Shown here piece after piece: positions 1-11,904 of a stretch of DNA of 48,058 bases. The stretch is from contig ML986787.1 in the NCBI GenBank assembly GCA_010094045.1, positions 33,110-81,167 on the forward strand, given 5' to 3'. The notes under the pieces are model-generated. The model saw nothing but the letters and a program-made list of their open reading frames with translations, was not told the DNA's origin and made no database searches. Numbering within the stretch: position 1 is the stretch's first letter; each line of letters starts with the position of its first letter. The position numbers and the translations under genes are program-made. The DNA is from Lojkania enalia (Eukaryota; Ascomycota; Dothideomycetes; Pleosporales).

Positions 1-810
1 AACTCTAAAATTAAGGCTGAGCTTATATTATTATAGGAATTTTCGGCTAGTCTACCAAGCTGTATTAGATATCGACGTACGATATTACGGTCGATATTAC
101 GCCAGATATTACGCTAGATATTAGCTAATATACCCCTTTTTCATATATATAAATATGGCCCGCTAGCTATCTTCAATTAACCAGTTCAGCTTCTTATCTT
201 CCTCTCTAAGATAAGATTCGCCTCTTACTATATATATAATATAAGAATAAGTATAAGATATTAAGTAAGAAGTTAGATAGTACTTTTAAGAGCTTCTTAG
301 ATAAAGATATAACCGACTTTAATAGTTTCTTAGATAATAATACTTTAATAAATAAGGATTAGCTTAGCTTTTACTACTAATAGTTAATAGAACAAAATCT
401 AATATACTTCTCTAATACTATATAAATTTTATTTATACTACTTTTCTATATATATAAAGTTAATTAACTAGAGTATTATATCGTACTATATTATAGACTA
501 TAGTAGTATATTATAAAATAGACTAGGGTAGTTATTAGATTCTAGGTAGTATACTATAGTATTTTATAGTATATTATAGTACGTTAAATAATAGTAATTA
601 ACTGTACTTTATAATATATAATAGTAATTTACTATACTTTATAGTATTTTCTAAACTATAGCGTTCTATAATATACTATAGCAGACTCTTATATACTACT
701 AAAAGTATAGTATTAGTATACTATTTAGTAATAAAACCTATTATCTCTAAAAATAAATACTTAATATAATAGTATAATATACTACTATTTTACTAGAGTT
801 TTATATATAT

Positions 811-908
<98 letters not shown>
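811..908. repeat. (TAG)n microsatellite
   Basis: An uninterrupted run of about 32 TAG units sits inside the RIP block. The sequence is directly visible. A trinucleotide of this kind may have expanded after RIP created TAG-rich sequence, but that is inference. Confidence 0.97.
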
Positions 909-3101
909 ATAGTCTACAAATATAATTTATAGCTAGATACTCTTAATCGTTAACCCTAACTCCTTATATACCCGTAATATTATAATATTCCTACTATTTT
1001 TTATTACAGCATTTTATTATAGTTATATTAATACTAATATAAATCTAGTATCTTATAATCGACGCTCTATTAATTTCCTATTAAAGTTTCTAAGAAACCT
1101 ATTAGCTAATTATATATCCGCGGATAAGAGATAAAGAAGATAGATAAAAGGTAATAGAACTTATTAATATATAGATAGCGTAGTAAAAATTAATATTATA
1201 GGCTTAGGACCCTTTAAATATACTTAATAAACTAAAGTAAAATTTAGCTACTTATTATAGTAAGATCTAGAAACAATTTAGAGAAGCTGTATAATTTCTA
1301 AATAGTTATCTATTTATATTTTATTACTATTATAGTTTTTAACTTATATATTTATATAAAAATTATAATAGTATAAAGTATCTAACAAATTATTTTAAAT
1401 TCTAGGCCTGTTTAAGAACTCTAGCTTCTAAGTATAATAGATTCTATATACCTATAGCTAAGTCTCCTAATAATAAAAATCTAATTATACTACTATACTC
1501 TACTAGTACTTTTAAGTATAAACTAGTCCGTATTATTATTAATAATAACTAGTCTTTTTAAATAGTAGATTACCTATCTTTTTAATAATTTATTTAGTTC
1601 TTCTAACTAGATACTATATTAATTAGCTGATTTAGTTTTATAGGGCTATTTAAGTATAAGATTATAGTAGCTTAGTTCTCTCTTTTATATAACCTTAGCT
1701 AAAGTATAAAGATATTAATCGCGTTTAATATCTAGTTTATAAAAAACTACCTTAGTTTTCTTATAGTAAAAGAGTACTATATTAATTAGGACTAGGAGTT
1801 CTATAAGAGACTACTTAATTTTATCTCTATTTAAGGAAGCTATACTAGTACTTCTATAGTAATAGAAGTACTATATATTCTATTAAATATAAATATATAA
1901 CAACGATTACTAGTAACTACCTATAATAATACTGCTAATAATAATATACTTATACGTATAATATAAGAGAAACTACGAGAAGATAGTATTAAATAGAACT
2001 ATAAGAAGAATATAATTCTATACCTTACTTATATTATCAATCTTATTATTTAGGAAATTATTTACTATCTTAAGCTCGCACCCCTTAAAGAAATAGGAGA
2101 TAGAGGAACTTTACGGCGATATAATATAAATAAAATTCGGATATAGGTTTCTATTCTAAATTCTCTTTATAAGGTATAGCTTTTTATTATAGTTAGTTAT
2201 TATAGTTATTATATACTAATTTCTAGTTAGATTCGAGCTATTTATAAAGTAATTAATCGATTACTATAGCGCTATAAACGTTTTATTACTTTATAGAGCT
2301 CCCTACTACCTAAATACCGGCTGTCTATAATAAGAGATATCCTAACTTAATAGAATTCGATATTTAATATATATAACTAAGTAATAAGCCTTAAATAATA
2401 TATTAATAACTAGCTTTAATATAAAATTAACTTAAAGATTTCTACTTAGAGATCTAGTAATAATAAGAATGCCGAGGTAGATTTCTATAATCTCTAGTAA
2501 CTTTAACTATCTACTACTAAATAGTACTATTTACTACTAATTGTAGATCTATTTAGCAATTTTAAAAGGGCAATTAAAGCGCTTAGTAAGAATATAAAGC
2601 CTTAGATCTAGTATATTTAGCAAATATATAATAGGCTCTTCGATTTCCTAGATAATATAAATAGAAATTTAGCTAAAGATATAGAGAGTAACTTAGATTA
2701 ACTAATAGTAGTAAGAGCTATAATAGAGAAGGGTCGATCTAAATTAAGTAAATACTACTTAAAAACAGTCGTAAAGTATAGTTACTTATTTAACTATACA
2801 ACGATTTTAAATCTATTCTAAAAGCTTATAGTATATAAAATACTTTTATTACAGCTATTTATTATATTAGCTTCTAACTATAACTATAGAATAAAACTTA
2901 GAACCCTTAGTATAAGGAAACCTATCGCTAATAATTCTTTAAATATATTAATCGCTATAATAAAGATATACTAGACTATACTTTATCTATAATACTCCAA
3001 CCTTAATAGATATAAAGTAATAAGTAGTTTTATAAACTATCTTTATAACGTTTATCCTTAAGTAGCTCTTTAAGTTTTCTAGACTAGGATCTAAGTAACG
3101 T

Positions 3102-3145
3102 AGGAGAGGGAGAGAGAGAGGGAGAGGGAGAGGGAGAGGGAGAGT
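3102..3145. repeat. GA-rich simple repeat
   Basis: A purine-only tract of alternating GAGAGG units. An open frame on the minus strand across it reads as a Leu-Pro repeat and is an artefact of the simple sequence. Confidence 0.9.
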
Positions 3146-4244
3146 TAGAGGAAGAAGAGAAAGAACCAACTTATCGAGAAGGAGAAAGTTATCTAAATAC
3201 ACCTCCTATTCGAGGTTATAACTTTAATATATTAGGCTGGTAGAGAGTAAACGAATATTAGTATCCGCGGCTTACTTAAGTTATAAGAGATATTCTCCTA
3301 ATATAGATTGTAGGAGTTAGTATTAAACGGGTTTTTAATACTACTAGAGATATAATTAGAGATAGAAGATATTACCTTATTATATAGAGAATCTAGGATA
3401 TTATATTTCTAAAATATATAATAAGCGGAGAGAACTATTATACTAAAGAGGTATGCTGGGTTATAGAAGCCTAAAATACTAGTAAGCTAAGCCCTTTTTA
3501 TAGCGCTAATAAGGTTACGGATCTCTTTAAACTTCTAGCCTAGGTATATAATAAAGAACTAGAGATTAACTAGAAGAATATTAATTCTAATACTACTACT
3601 AATAAGGAGCTGCTATAAAAGTATATTTATCGAGAAATTTATAAACCTCTATAGTTTATATAATAAATCGCTGTTAAAAATATATTATTATATTAGATTA
3701 AGGTATATAAGATTAATAGTTAAGGAGCGTACTACTATAGTCTATAATATACTACAGTATACTACCCTAGAATTTAATAAAGTAAGATTAGTCTAATCTA
3801 TAATAAATAGCTATAATAAAACCCTAGAATATTACACTACACACACTCTTACTAAGCTACTTTCTAAAGTATACTAATTAGTTAAACTCTAAGGAAACCT
3901 AGTTTATATAACTCTACCTTAACCTATACCCTATTACTAAACAGCTACTCTAACCCTACCTATACTCTAGACTAATTAGTAAGATTCTAACCTTAACCCT
4001 ACTCTACTTATATAAAACCCTAACTTTAATCCAATCTATACTTATCTACCAGCCTAGTTACAACTATACTATAGTACTATAGTAGCTACTTAAAGTAGCT
4101 AGATACTATACTAGCTTTACTATAGGCTTAAATAGAAGTTTATTTACTTTAACTACTAGCGTACTATATAGAGATTAATTGCTATCTAAGCCTCGATACT
4201 ATTATAAAACTATAAGCTACCTAGGTAGAAATAGCTAGCTAATA

Positions 4245-5225
4245 GTAATATATAAAGAAATTAAAGACCTATATAGAAAGGTAGCATTTATTAAAGTACC
4301 TAGAAATTACGCTTAGGGCAAGTAACTAATACCTTTAAAATAGGGTTTTAAGTACAAATTTGATAAGTAAGGCTATTTAACTAAATATAAGACTTAGCTC
4401 TATATATAAGGGAATCTACAGATAATAAATTAGGAGACCTACGCAGCTATACTAGCCGTACGAACATTTAGAGCCTTAATAGCCCTAGCGGCCGTTTTTA
4501 ACCTAGAAATAAGGTAATATAATGCTGTAAATGCCTTTATTAACGCTAAGCTATAGCAGCAGGTTTATTATCAGCTTCCGGAAGGATTCTCAGAGTTTGA
4601 TAAGATCCTCCTAGTACTACGAGCATTATACGGCCTAAAAGAGTCTTCTAGATTATAGTATCTAGAACTTAGTTAAACGCTTGTTGAGCTTGGTTTTAAG
4701 CTAATTCCAGGCGTAGATTGCCTTTTTACTAACAGCTGCCTGCTAGTATTCTTCTATGTCGATGATATGGTTGTTCTCTACCTACCTCAGTATATCAAGG
4801 AATTACAGCGATTCGAGGATAGCCTTATGGATACCTATGAGCTTAGAGCCTTAGGCGAGCTACGCTGGTTTCTAGGAATTAGAATCGTACGCGATCGCCA
4901 GAATCGAATTATATGGCTCAGCCAAGAATCCTACATTAAGCAGCTAGCAATGCGTTTCAGTATTAATACAGCCAAGAAGAAATACCTATCAACACTACTA
5001 CCTATACAATTTAAAGATCAAGGCCAGTATAAGGACACTGGGAAGAATTAACAGAAGATTATGGCATATCAGCAGCGCGTTGGCTCCCTAGGATACGCAG
5101 CTATTACATTGCGAGCTGATATAGCTAAAACTCATTCGAAGCTGAGCGAATATCTCATAAATCCTACAGCAGAATATCAGTCCGCTGCTCAGCACGCGAT
5201 TGAATACCTATATGGTACAAAGGAT
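4245..5225 (+). pseudogene. Copia reverse transcriptase remnant
   Basis: Reading the + frame in phase with position 4767 gives a Copia reverse transcriptase: a lysine-rich start, the LYGLKES-type motif near 4629-4650, and the catalytic YVDDM block at about 4756-4770, followed by ELRWFLGI-type sequence near 4855-4880. An open segment runs 4767-5051; upstream of it several stops replace Trp and Gln codons (for example after the LYGLKES motif). Frame continuity resumes after the TAA at 5050 and runs to the DNA transposon at 5228. The RT is inactive because of these stops. Confidence 0.88.
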
Positions 5226-5227
5226 TA

Positions 5228-6677
5228 ACATATTTCACAAGCGAGTCGCCCACCCAAGCGAGTCGCCCACCTTATCAGCCATCTCTGTATTTAGAGGCGT
5301 GCATCGCGATAACGCCAGCAGGTATTACTATAATATTTTGATAGGGGATAGATATACTATTTATCTGCTACTGTGTAAGTTCTAGCATTATGTCTAGGCT
5401 CGCTGCTGCAGCTGCAGCGCTTCTAGTGCAGCGTGCCCGCTCTTCTGCGCTTCCTACCTGCGCGTACTTCATCCCCTAGCTGCTTATCTACCTCCTTTTG
5501 AGCAGCTATCTCAGCAGCTTCAGCCTTAGTAAGACTACCTTGCTTCTGTGGAACCTTTTTTGATCGCTTTTTGCGCTGCGAGAGAGCCTTATTTGCTTCC
5601 TAAAGCTGACTAACCTGACGCTGAAACAGTGCGCATAAATAAGCTATCTGCGCAGCACCTTTAGCAAGCGAATTAAGAGAATTATTAATCGCAGTAGGTG
5701 AGCTATTCTAATATCTAGCAATACGGTCTTGAATCAGCATTATTTGAGACCCTAGTTCGATGGCATTAGTTGGTATTTGACTCCCAGAGGCAACTAGCTG
5801 CTGGTAGTAGTGATAGAGTACGAAGCTTAATATCGAGCTTTAATAGCACTATATCAGGATTATATGGTACTAGACCAGTACCTCGAAAGCTTGCGCATAT
5901 ATTAGCCTCAGTAATAGAGCGCTGATATGCTGCTTGCCAGTAAAGATGATAAATAGTAGGATAGTATTACCGCGAGCGCTAATAGCCTGAATAACTGTTA
6001 CCTACTCGCAATCGCCTAGCTGCAGTAATTTTGGTCGACTAGCTGATAGCTCAGCACCAGTAACTACCTTACTAGTAGATGCGATACCTATCTAGAAGCC
6101 CGTCTCGTCGAAATTATAGATATTATTATCAGCACTACTATACTTTGCTTTAGTATTGCGTACTAGGTCGAACCAGCTACTAATAACTTCAGGATCCTCG
6201 CAGAGAGCTCTTTAATAGTCGTATTTTCGACAGAAGCATGTTTTAAGCTTAGGAATGCGATTAATAAAGTCTGTTGGCTAGTTTTTGCCAACCTGGTCAG
6301 TAGAGCGAGCTCTAAGTAAATGGCTGGCTATATCTCGTACACTATCGATTATAGGAGGATATCCACGAGATGATAGGTCTAGTATATACTGTACTATACC
6401 TGATTCTTCTAGCTTCGTAAGTTTCTTTGAATTGGGCTCGCAATCGCGTCGTGAAAGTTTGCCGGCGCGTCGGTCTCTAAGCGTCGTTCGGGGGATGCTA
6501 TAGGTAGCTGCAGCGCTTCGTACGCTCTAAATTTGATCTTGATTAATAGCTGAGATAGCTAGTAATACCTAACCTTCTTGATAGATTGATTGAGGTTGAG
6601 GTAGTTGCTGCATCGCGTTGTAAGTAGGTAGGGTATAACTTCTTGGCAAAGGTGGGCGACTCGCTTGTGAAATACGT
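5228..6677 (-). mobile_element. Fot1/pogo-like (Tc1-mariner) DNA transposon, decayed
   Basis: The ends are inverted copies of ACRTATTTCACAAGCGAG followed by TCGCCCACC, flanked by TA (5226-5227 and 6678-6679), the target duplication of the Tc1/mariner superfamily. The minus strand reads, right to left, as a pogo-type transposase: an N-terminal helix-turn-helix region (about 6420-6250), a CENP-B-type GKN-x-PTDFI segment, a YNFDETGF block at about 6100-6120 carrying the first catalytic Asp, then a jump to a C-terminal SFRGTGLVPYNPD-type segment near 5870-5900 and a Cys-His tail (about 5410). Stops and a missing piece of the DDE domain make it defective. Excising it with one TA restores the Copia reading frame. 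Confidence 0.85.
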
Positions 6678-6679
6678 TA

Positions 6680-7183
6680 TGCTCTGAGGTTCTCATCCAG
6701 CTCACTAGGCCTTACTGGATCAGTATTTGATGGGGCATCAGACGCAGCTCTTAAGGATATATATTTACTTTATTTGGAGCAGCAATTGATTGGAAGGCTA
6801 CTATACAGCGTACAGTCACTAAATCGACTACTGAAGCTGAGTTACTATCAAATTCAGAAGCAGCTAGCCATTTACAGTGGTGGACTCGATTCTTTACAGC
6901 TATCGAATTCGACACCGATGAAAAGCCTACACTACTATGTGACAACCTACAGACAGTACGAATTCTTACTAAAGATTCATTGAAGCTTAATAATAAGCTC
7001 AAACACGTCGACGTTCACCAGCTATGGCAAATACAAGAGGTTGAGGCAGGCCATATTCATGTCAAATGGGTCCCTACAGCCCTTATGCCAGCCGATGGGC
7101 TTACTAAGATCCTACCCTCACAGAAACATGAGAACTTCGTTAAGCAATTAGGCTTGATACGCTTTATAGCTGGAGAAATTTGA
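6680..7183 (+). pseudogene. Copia RNase H remnant
   Basis: This resumes the Copia pol frame after the inserted transposon. The frame with WKATIQRTVTKSTTEAE at about 6788-6838 is the standard Copia RNase H signature; the following HIHVKWVPTALMPADGLTK segment (about 7047-7105) and a terminal TGA at 7182-7184 match the C-terminal end of Copia pol. A frameshift lies between the ASDAA motif (about 6740) and the WKAT segment, so the remnant is broken independently of the insertion. Confidence 0.87.
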
Positions 7184-7307
7184 TTTTTTCCTCGATTTCC
7201 AGCGATTTCTTACACAAATTGATACTATTCACCCTATTTTCCTAGTTAGGATTAGCTCATTCTGAGTTTTCGCAGCTCTCTACTATCGTTTTCGAGCTGG
7301 GGGGGTG

Positions 7308-7457
7308 TGTCACATGTTTCTACTATCCTATTATAGTTGGTCTGTTTTTCAGGCGTATATAGTCTCGCCATCGCCAGCTTCTGCCGAAGCAGGCCACTTA
7401 CCCTCCTTCAATACATCAATATTTGCCTCAGCAATTGATGCTCCCTGATACGCGACA
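7308..7457 (+). repeat. Copia 3' LTR (about 150 bp)
   Basis: It begins TGTCAC just after a G-rich polypurine tract and ends GCGACA, so it has TG...CA termini. Its limits are confirmed by a second copy at 27625-27772 that is similar over the same interval and stops at the same ends. At 150 bp it is short for a Copia LTR. Confidence 0.85.
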
Positions 7458-8184
7458 TATAGTAGTATCGTCCGTAGCTGCTAAAGCGTCTAAAGCATCT
7501 CAGCCACGTAAAAAGTGTATAGTAGTAGTAGTAGTAATAAATGGGGTACGTCAGGTTAACAGCGCTATAGGAACTATAGAGAGACTCGACATAATGCGCG
7601 TACATGCACAAAGGATAAAGAAAATACTTCTAAATCCGATATAAGTATATCGTACGCAAGTTCTATAATAAGTTGCGAGTAAATTGACTTTTCGAATATA
7701 GTGTTCGTAATACCAAGAAAAAGTGGCCGGCTCGGTGGTGGAATACGTTAGTAGATATTGTAGGAGAGACGACAGCAAAGTTTACGCCTAGGCATCTGGA
7801 GAAAGGTTTGTAAAATATAGAATCTTACATTTATTATGCAGTCAAAGCTGAATTGGAATTGACTCTGCCGAGCTTGTTGAGAAGTTTGGCTGGATAAGTG
7901 TTTTAACAGCTCATCAGCTTGGAACTTGGCCATCTATATCGCCATCAGCATCAAAGAGCTCGACTTTGGAATTGTGAAGATAACAAAGGTTGTTAGAGAA
8001 ACTTGGAGATCATCTAACAGGGAAAATGGGGCAGCCGCCGCCGCACGCTAAGAATTCGACAGCAAGCTCCATGGGGACAAAGAGCGAATACCAGAATAAC
8101 AAGCTTCATTGGGCTTGGACTTTAGATAGTATATACACATCTCCCCAGTATCATACATATTCAGCGTTTCCATTGGTACATATC
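7458..8184. other. Gene-poor spacer between Copia LTR and PET123-like gene
   Basis: No convincing coding region. A short GTA repeat lies at about 7518-7536. The open frames here have no recognisable composition and overlap on both strands. The last part should contain the 3' untranslated region of the minus-strand ribosomal protein gene. Confidence 0.6.
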
Positions 8185-9102
8185 TTACATCTTGCCGCCG
8201 GTCAACTCCTCGGCAATCTTCTTCATCCTCCGTTCCGCCAAATCGACTCCTTCGCCAGTCCTCAGTTTCTGCAGTAAATCACTAACACCCTCGGGAACGG
8301 GTCCTCTCCAAGGACTCCTGTTCTCGCCATTGACCACCTTTTTGCCGGTATTGTCCCAGCCGACGGGTGCGTCCTCGGTGCCAAATTCCTTGTCAATTGC
8401 TTCATCCAATTGTTCTTCATCCACAATGAATTCTCTCGCATTGATGTATAGATCATGGAGGCGGGCCTGGCGAGTAGAAGCGCGCTTGGCCATTCGACGT
8501 TCATAAGCGCGCCGACGGCCCTCAGTGATGTGGGAGCGGGATGTGGAGGGTAGCTTACTCTCAAGGAAATCGCGGAGGTTCTTCGACGTTGACGCGGCGG
8601 TTAGGACATCAACTCCTCTGGGCGGCGCCATTGCCAATGCCCGTTTTTCCGCGCGTAAGGCGGCCAGTCTTGCGGATTGTCGGGCATCCGTCGTCGTCTT
8701 ACGTTCATGTAGCTCCTTGACGCCCTGCCGGAACGCTGTCTTTCTCGCCTCAGCTAGCCTCCGCTTGTAGAGCTGGTACTCGGCGTCGCGGCTGTGTATT
8801 GGCGGGAGTCTCACGTCCCGTTTATCGCGGGTCGCAGCTTTGATGAACTCGTCGGACTCCTTGGGAACCTTGGACCGCGTATCGAATACATCGCGAGGGA
8901 CGGGAAGGACACCTTTTATCCTGGGTTTGGGCGGATATGTGGGTTGAAGAGGCTTGGGGACCTCGATGTAGCTAGGGCTCTCAGGTCCTAGGGCGAGCGA
9001 GGGGGACGTTGACGTGAAGGAGCGGGCACATAGAGCCGAATTGACCTGTGCGAACGATTTCTTGGATGACCATGCAAAGCGAACAGCGGTTCGGGGAGGC
9101 AT
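8185..9102 (-). CDS. PET123: Mitochondrial small-subunit ribosomal protein mS26 (PET123-like)
   Basis: A single-exon protein of 305 residues. The N-terminus is basic and Ser/Thr-rich without acidic residues (about residues 1-32), a mitochondrial targeting peptide. The middle is highly charged with long Arg/Lys/Glu-rich helices (about residues 85-230), including the RLPPIHSRDAEYQLYKRRL stretch that I associate with fungal mS26, the protein called Pet123 in yeast. The family belongs to the small subunit of the mitoribosome and is needed for mitochondrial translation. It is divergently transcribed from the NOG2 gene 181 bp away. The identity is from remembered family resemblance; alternatively it is another charged mitoribosomal protein. 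Confidence 0.75.
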   Translation of the reverse strand: MPPRTAVRFAWSSKKSFAQVNSALCARSFTSTSPSLALGPESPSYIEVPKPLQPTYPPKPRIKGVLPVPRDVFDTRSKVPKESDEFIKAATRDKRDVRLPPIHSRDAEYQLYKRRLAEARKTAFRQGVKELHERKTTTDARQSARLAALRAEKRALAMAPPRGVDVLTAASTSKNLRDFLESKLPSTSRSHITEGRRRAYERRMAKRASTRQARLHDLYINAREFIVDEEQLDEAIDKEFGTEDAPVGWDNTGKKVVNGENRSPWRGPVPEGVSDLLQKLRTGEGVDLAERRMKKIAEELTGGKM

Positions 9103-9283
9103 TGCGATGGCGCAGAGAGTGCAGGCCGGTTACGGAAATTGTGTCGGTGGTGGTTAGCTAGTCGAAGCCGAAAGAGAAAAAGCTATACGTGCCAAGACTC
9201 TCGCTAAAGGAAAAGTTCTGTCGCCTCAGCCTGCACTTAAACCAAGACCAACCACCACCAACGGCCCCAATACAATCGCCGAC
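9103..9283. promoter_or_regulatory. Shared bidirectional promoter, PET123-like / NOG2
   Basis: Only 181 bp separate the two start codons, so both promoters and 5' leaders lie here. The arrangement joins a mitochondrial and a cytoplasmic ribosome-biogenesis gene and would allow co-regulation. I saw no TATA box. Confidence 0.6.
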
Positions 9284-11474
9284 ATGGGCGCCCACAAGAA
9301 GGAGGCGAACCGGAAAGCTCGCCAGGGGGAGATGGGGGACGGCATGGAGAATGTCAAGCTGAAGGGCGAGAACTTCTACAGGTATGTACCTGGGCAAAAA
9401 TACTCTCCCAAGAATATTCTTCACGGCTGCAATGGTGGTAGGCAGGGAACTAATACAAGATCAGGGGCGCCAAAAAGATCAAGACGGTGAAAATGTTCAA
9501 GGAGGGAAAGGCCCAGAGGAATGCCGCCGGCGAAGTCACAAAAGCCGCCAGCTACCAGTCCCGCGAAGCCCCAGTTGCCCGCGTCGAGCCCAACCGCAAG
9601 TGGTTCAATGCCACTCGGGTGATATCGCAGAGCGCCCTCGAGCAATTCCGGTCCGCCGTCCAGGCCCAGGCCTCTGATCCGACCACATACCTCATGAAAC
9701 GCAATAAGCTGCCCTTGAGCTTGATCGAGGAGAAGAAGAACATCAATGGGCTAAAGGAACATGCCGCAAAGATTGCAGTGGAGAGCCAGCCGTTCGGCGA
9801 CACCTTTGGACCGAAGGCTCAGCGCAAGCGCCCAAAATTGGACTTCAGTTCGGTCGAGGATCTAGCAAGCAGGACCGACCAGATGCACGATAATTACTTG
9901 GAGAGGCTGGAGCGAGCAAAACTCTTGTCCGGCACGTCTGGGGAGGCTGATACCGGTGGCGAAGAAGGTACGGTTACGACTGCTAGGGAGTCGATCTTCG
10001 CCAAGGGGACATCCAAGCGAATCTGGAACGAGCTTTACAAGGTCATTGACTCTAGCGATGTCATCCTGCATGTGCTAGATGCGCGCGATCCTATAGGTAC
10101 ACGGTGTCGATCTGTAGAAAAATATCTCAGGGAGGAAGCACCCCACAAACATCTTGTTTTTATCCTAAACAAAGTCGACCTGATACCTGCAAAAGTTGCC
10201 GTAAGTCTCATCCCGTCTACTTCACAGACTATTTTCCCCCATCGTTCGAGTTAAGGGTCCTTCCCCTCCTATGGACTGATCCCGTTACAACCTTGGGAGA
10301 TCGATACTAGCTCGCCTTCCCCGTGGCTGTTATGGTTACGGGGAGACTGCGCTTCCGTTTTGGTGGCTAGTCACCAGGGCTAAGGTGTCTCGTATTGAGT
10401 TGAGGGCCGCCTCTGCACCGCAGCTAGATGGTGGTTCTCTTAGTTACGTTTCACACATTTCACATTTCTTTCGTCGTATTCAACGCTGGCTGTTTGTCCT
10501 GCGGATCAGCTAACGAATATATGTAGGCTGCATGGGTACGACACCTCTCCGCCGAATTCCCAACCCTCGCTTTCCATGCTTCCATAAATAATTCTTTCGG
10601 CAAAGGCTCGCTCATCGCTCTGTTGCGCCAGTTCTCTTCACTTCATTCCGACCGAAAACAGATATCTGTTGGTCTGATCGGATATCCAAACACCGGCAAA
10701 TCCTCTATTATCAACACCCTCCGGAAAAAGAAGGTTTGTAATGTTGCCCCTATCGCCGGTGAGACCAAGGTCTGGCAATATGTTACACTCATGAAGCGGA
10801 TATACCTTATCGACTGCCCGGGTATCGTCCCTCCTAACCAAGGTGACAATGACGAAACCTTATTGCTGAGGGGCAGTATTCGAGTCGAGAACGTCGAGTA
10901 TCCGGCACAATACGTCGAGGCCGTGCTCGAGCGCGTACAGTCGAAACACCTGCAACGGACATATGAGGTAAAGGACTACACAGATGCTACCACCTTCCTA
11001 GAACTTCTCTGTCGGAAGCAGGGAAGGTTGTTGAAGGGAGGCGAACCAGATCTGGATGGCTGCGCCAAAATCGTGATTAATGATTGGATACGAGGCAAGA
11101 TTCCATGGTTTACGCCACCGCCCATGAAAGACGATGAAGGAGGCCCAGTCGAGGGAGTTGGTGGGCGAGAGGGAAAGCTTGGCGAGATGGGCAGGAAGAG
11201 AAAGCGGGACGATGAGGTATTCGCTGCCGCGGGTGTAGCAGAGATTGCGGCGGAGCAAGAGGGCACAGACAAGGATAATGAATTCACCGGATTCAGCGAA
11301 GATGAGGGTGGCCTAGAGTTGGTTGGGGATGGCGAGAGTGAGGAAGATGACAGTGAAGGCCAGGTGGGAGGTGCTAATACTCTTGCGGCCGGAAGTGATG
11401 CTCTAAGCGAAGAGGTCGAGTCGAAGCTGTCTGCATTATCAAAAGCCTTGACGAATGCGAAGAAAAGGAGATAG
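9284..11474 (+). CDS. NOG2: Nucleolar GTP-binding protein 2 (NOG2/NUG2)
   Basis: Three exons, 9284-9381, 9465-10200 and 10527-11474, give 593 residues. Intron 1 (GTATGT...ATCAG) and intron 2 (GTAAGT...GCTAAC...ATGTAG, 326 nt) keep frame. The GTPase is circularly permuted, as in the YlqF/YawG family: G4 NKVD at residues 268-271 precedes G1 GYPNTGKSS at 330-338 and G3 DCPG at 374-377. The N-terminal region (NFYR...KKIKTVKMF) is typical of NOG2. NOG2 is a placeholder GTPase on pre-60S particles in the nucleolus and nucleoplasm that is released before export. The C-terminal tail is acidic and low in complexity, longer than in yeast (486 residues). Start codon ATG 9284 fits the family N-terminus. 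Confidence 0.95.
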
Positions 11475-11904
11475 ACGTAGATACAGATCCGTTCATGACC
11501 GCAATGATACCCAGGACATCAAACGATCCACAAATCTTTCATGAAGTGCACATCTCGGCGAGCTATTTCTGTTGTGGTTGCCGCCCTCGAAGCCTTTCAG
11601 CCGTCCCGTATCATTAGTTTTTCTTGATTGATCCGACCTTCGTAGAACAGCCCGAGACTAGATCGGGCACCGTGTAAATGATTCTTCTCCAAAAAATATT
11701 CTGTACCTTGCGACACCCTGAGGGCAAGTCCGGTTGGCCCAGCCAATTGACATGTCGCCGGCCTTTCATTCCGGCTTCCCCACATGTTCCCGACATCGCT
11801 GCATCCCCACGTACTCCACGACCCCTCGATAATTCCCCAAACCTTTATCCTCTCAAGTCTAAAAAAGATAAATTCTCGGCTCCCAGAGAGACCAATTGCT
11901 CAAG

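Larger units (their letters stand above)
1..4244. repeat. RIP-degraded AT-rich repeat block
   Basis: The stretch is very AT-rich, dominated by TA, CTA and TAG steps and nearly devoid of CA/TG dinucleotides, the pattern left by repeat-induced point mutation (C-to-T at CpA). All frames are densely interrupted by TAG and TAA. No intact gene is present. The last few hundred bases (about 3700-4244) lead without a boundary into the Copia element, so part of this block is probably its gag/integrase portion; I could not identify domains or a 5' LTR. The rest is unassigned repeat DNA. Confidence 0.85.
4245..7457 (+). mobile_element. Ty1/Copia LTR retrotransposon, decayed, 3' part
   Basis: A Copia-type pol order is visible on the plus strand: reverse transcriptase (about 4245-5060), a connection/RNase H region (5060-5225 and 6680-7183), then a G-rich polypurine tract (7299-7307) and a 3' LTR (7308-7457). 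The reading frame carries many stops attributable to C-to-T changes (TGG to TAG, CAA to TAA). It is interrupted at 5228-6677 by a DNA transposon. The 5' LTR and gag could not be found in the RIP-degraded DNA upstream. The element is not autonomous in this state. Confidence 0.85.

Noticed and set aside
950..960. TTAACCCTAAC, telomere-like
   Set aside because: There is less than two units inside a RIP block, with no tandem array.
2987..3202. Minus-strand open frame with Leu-Pro repeats
   Set aside because: It is a translation of the GA simple repeat in RIP-degraded DNA, with no start context or family.
7423..7644. Plus-strand 73-codon open frame and its minus-strand partner
   Set aside because: They start inside the Copia LTR, cross a GTA simple repeat and resemble no protein.
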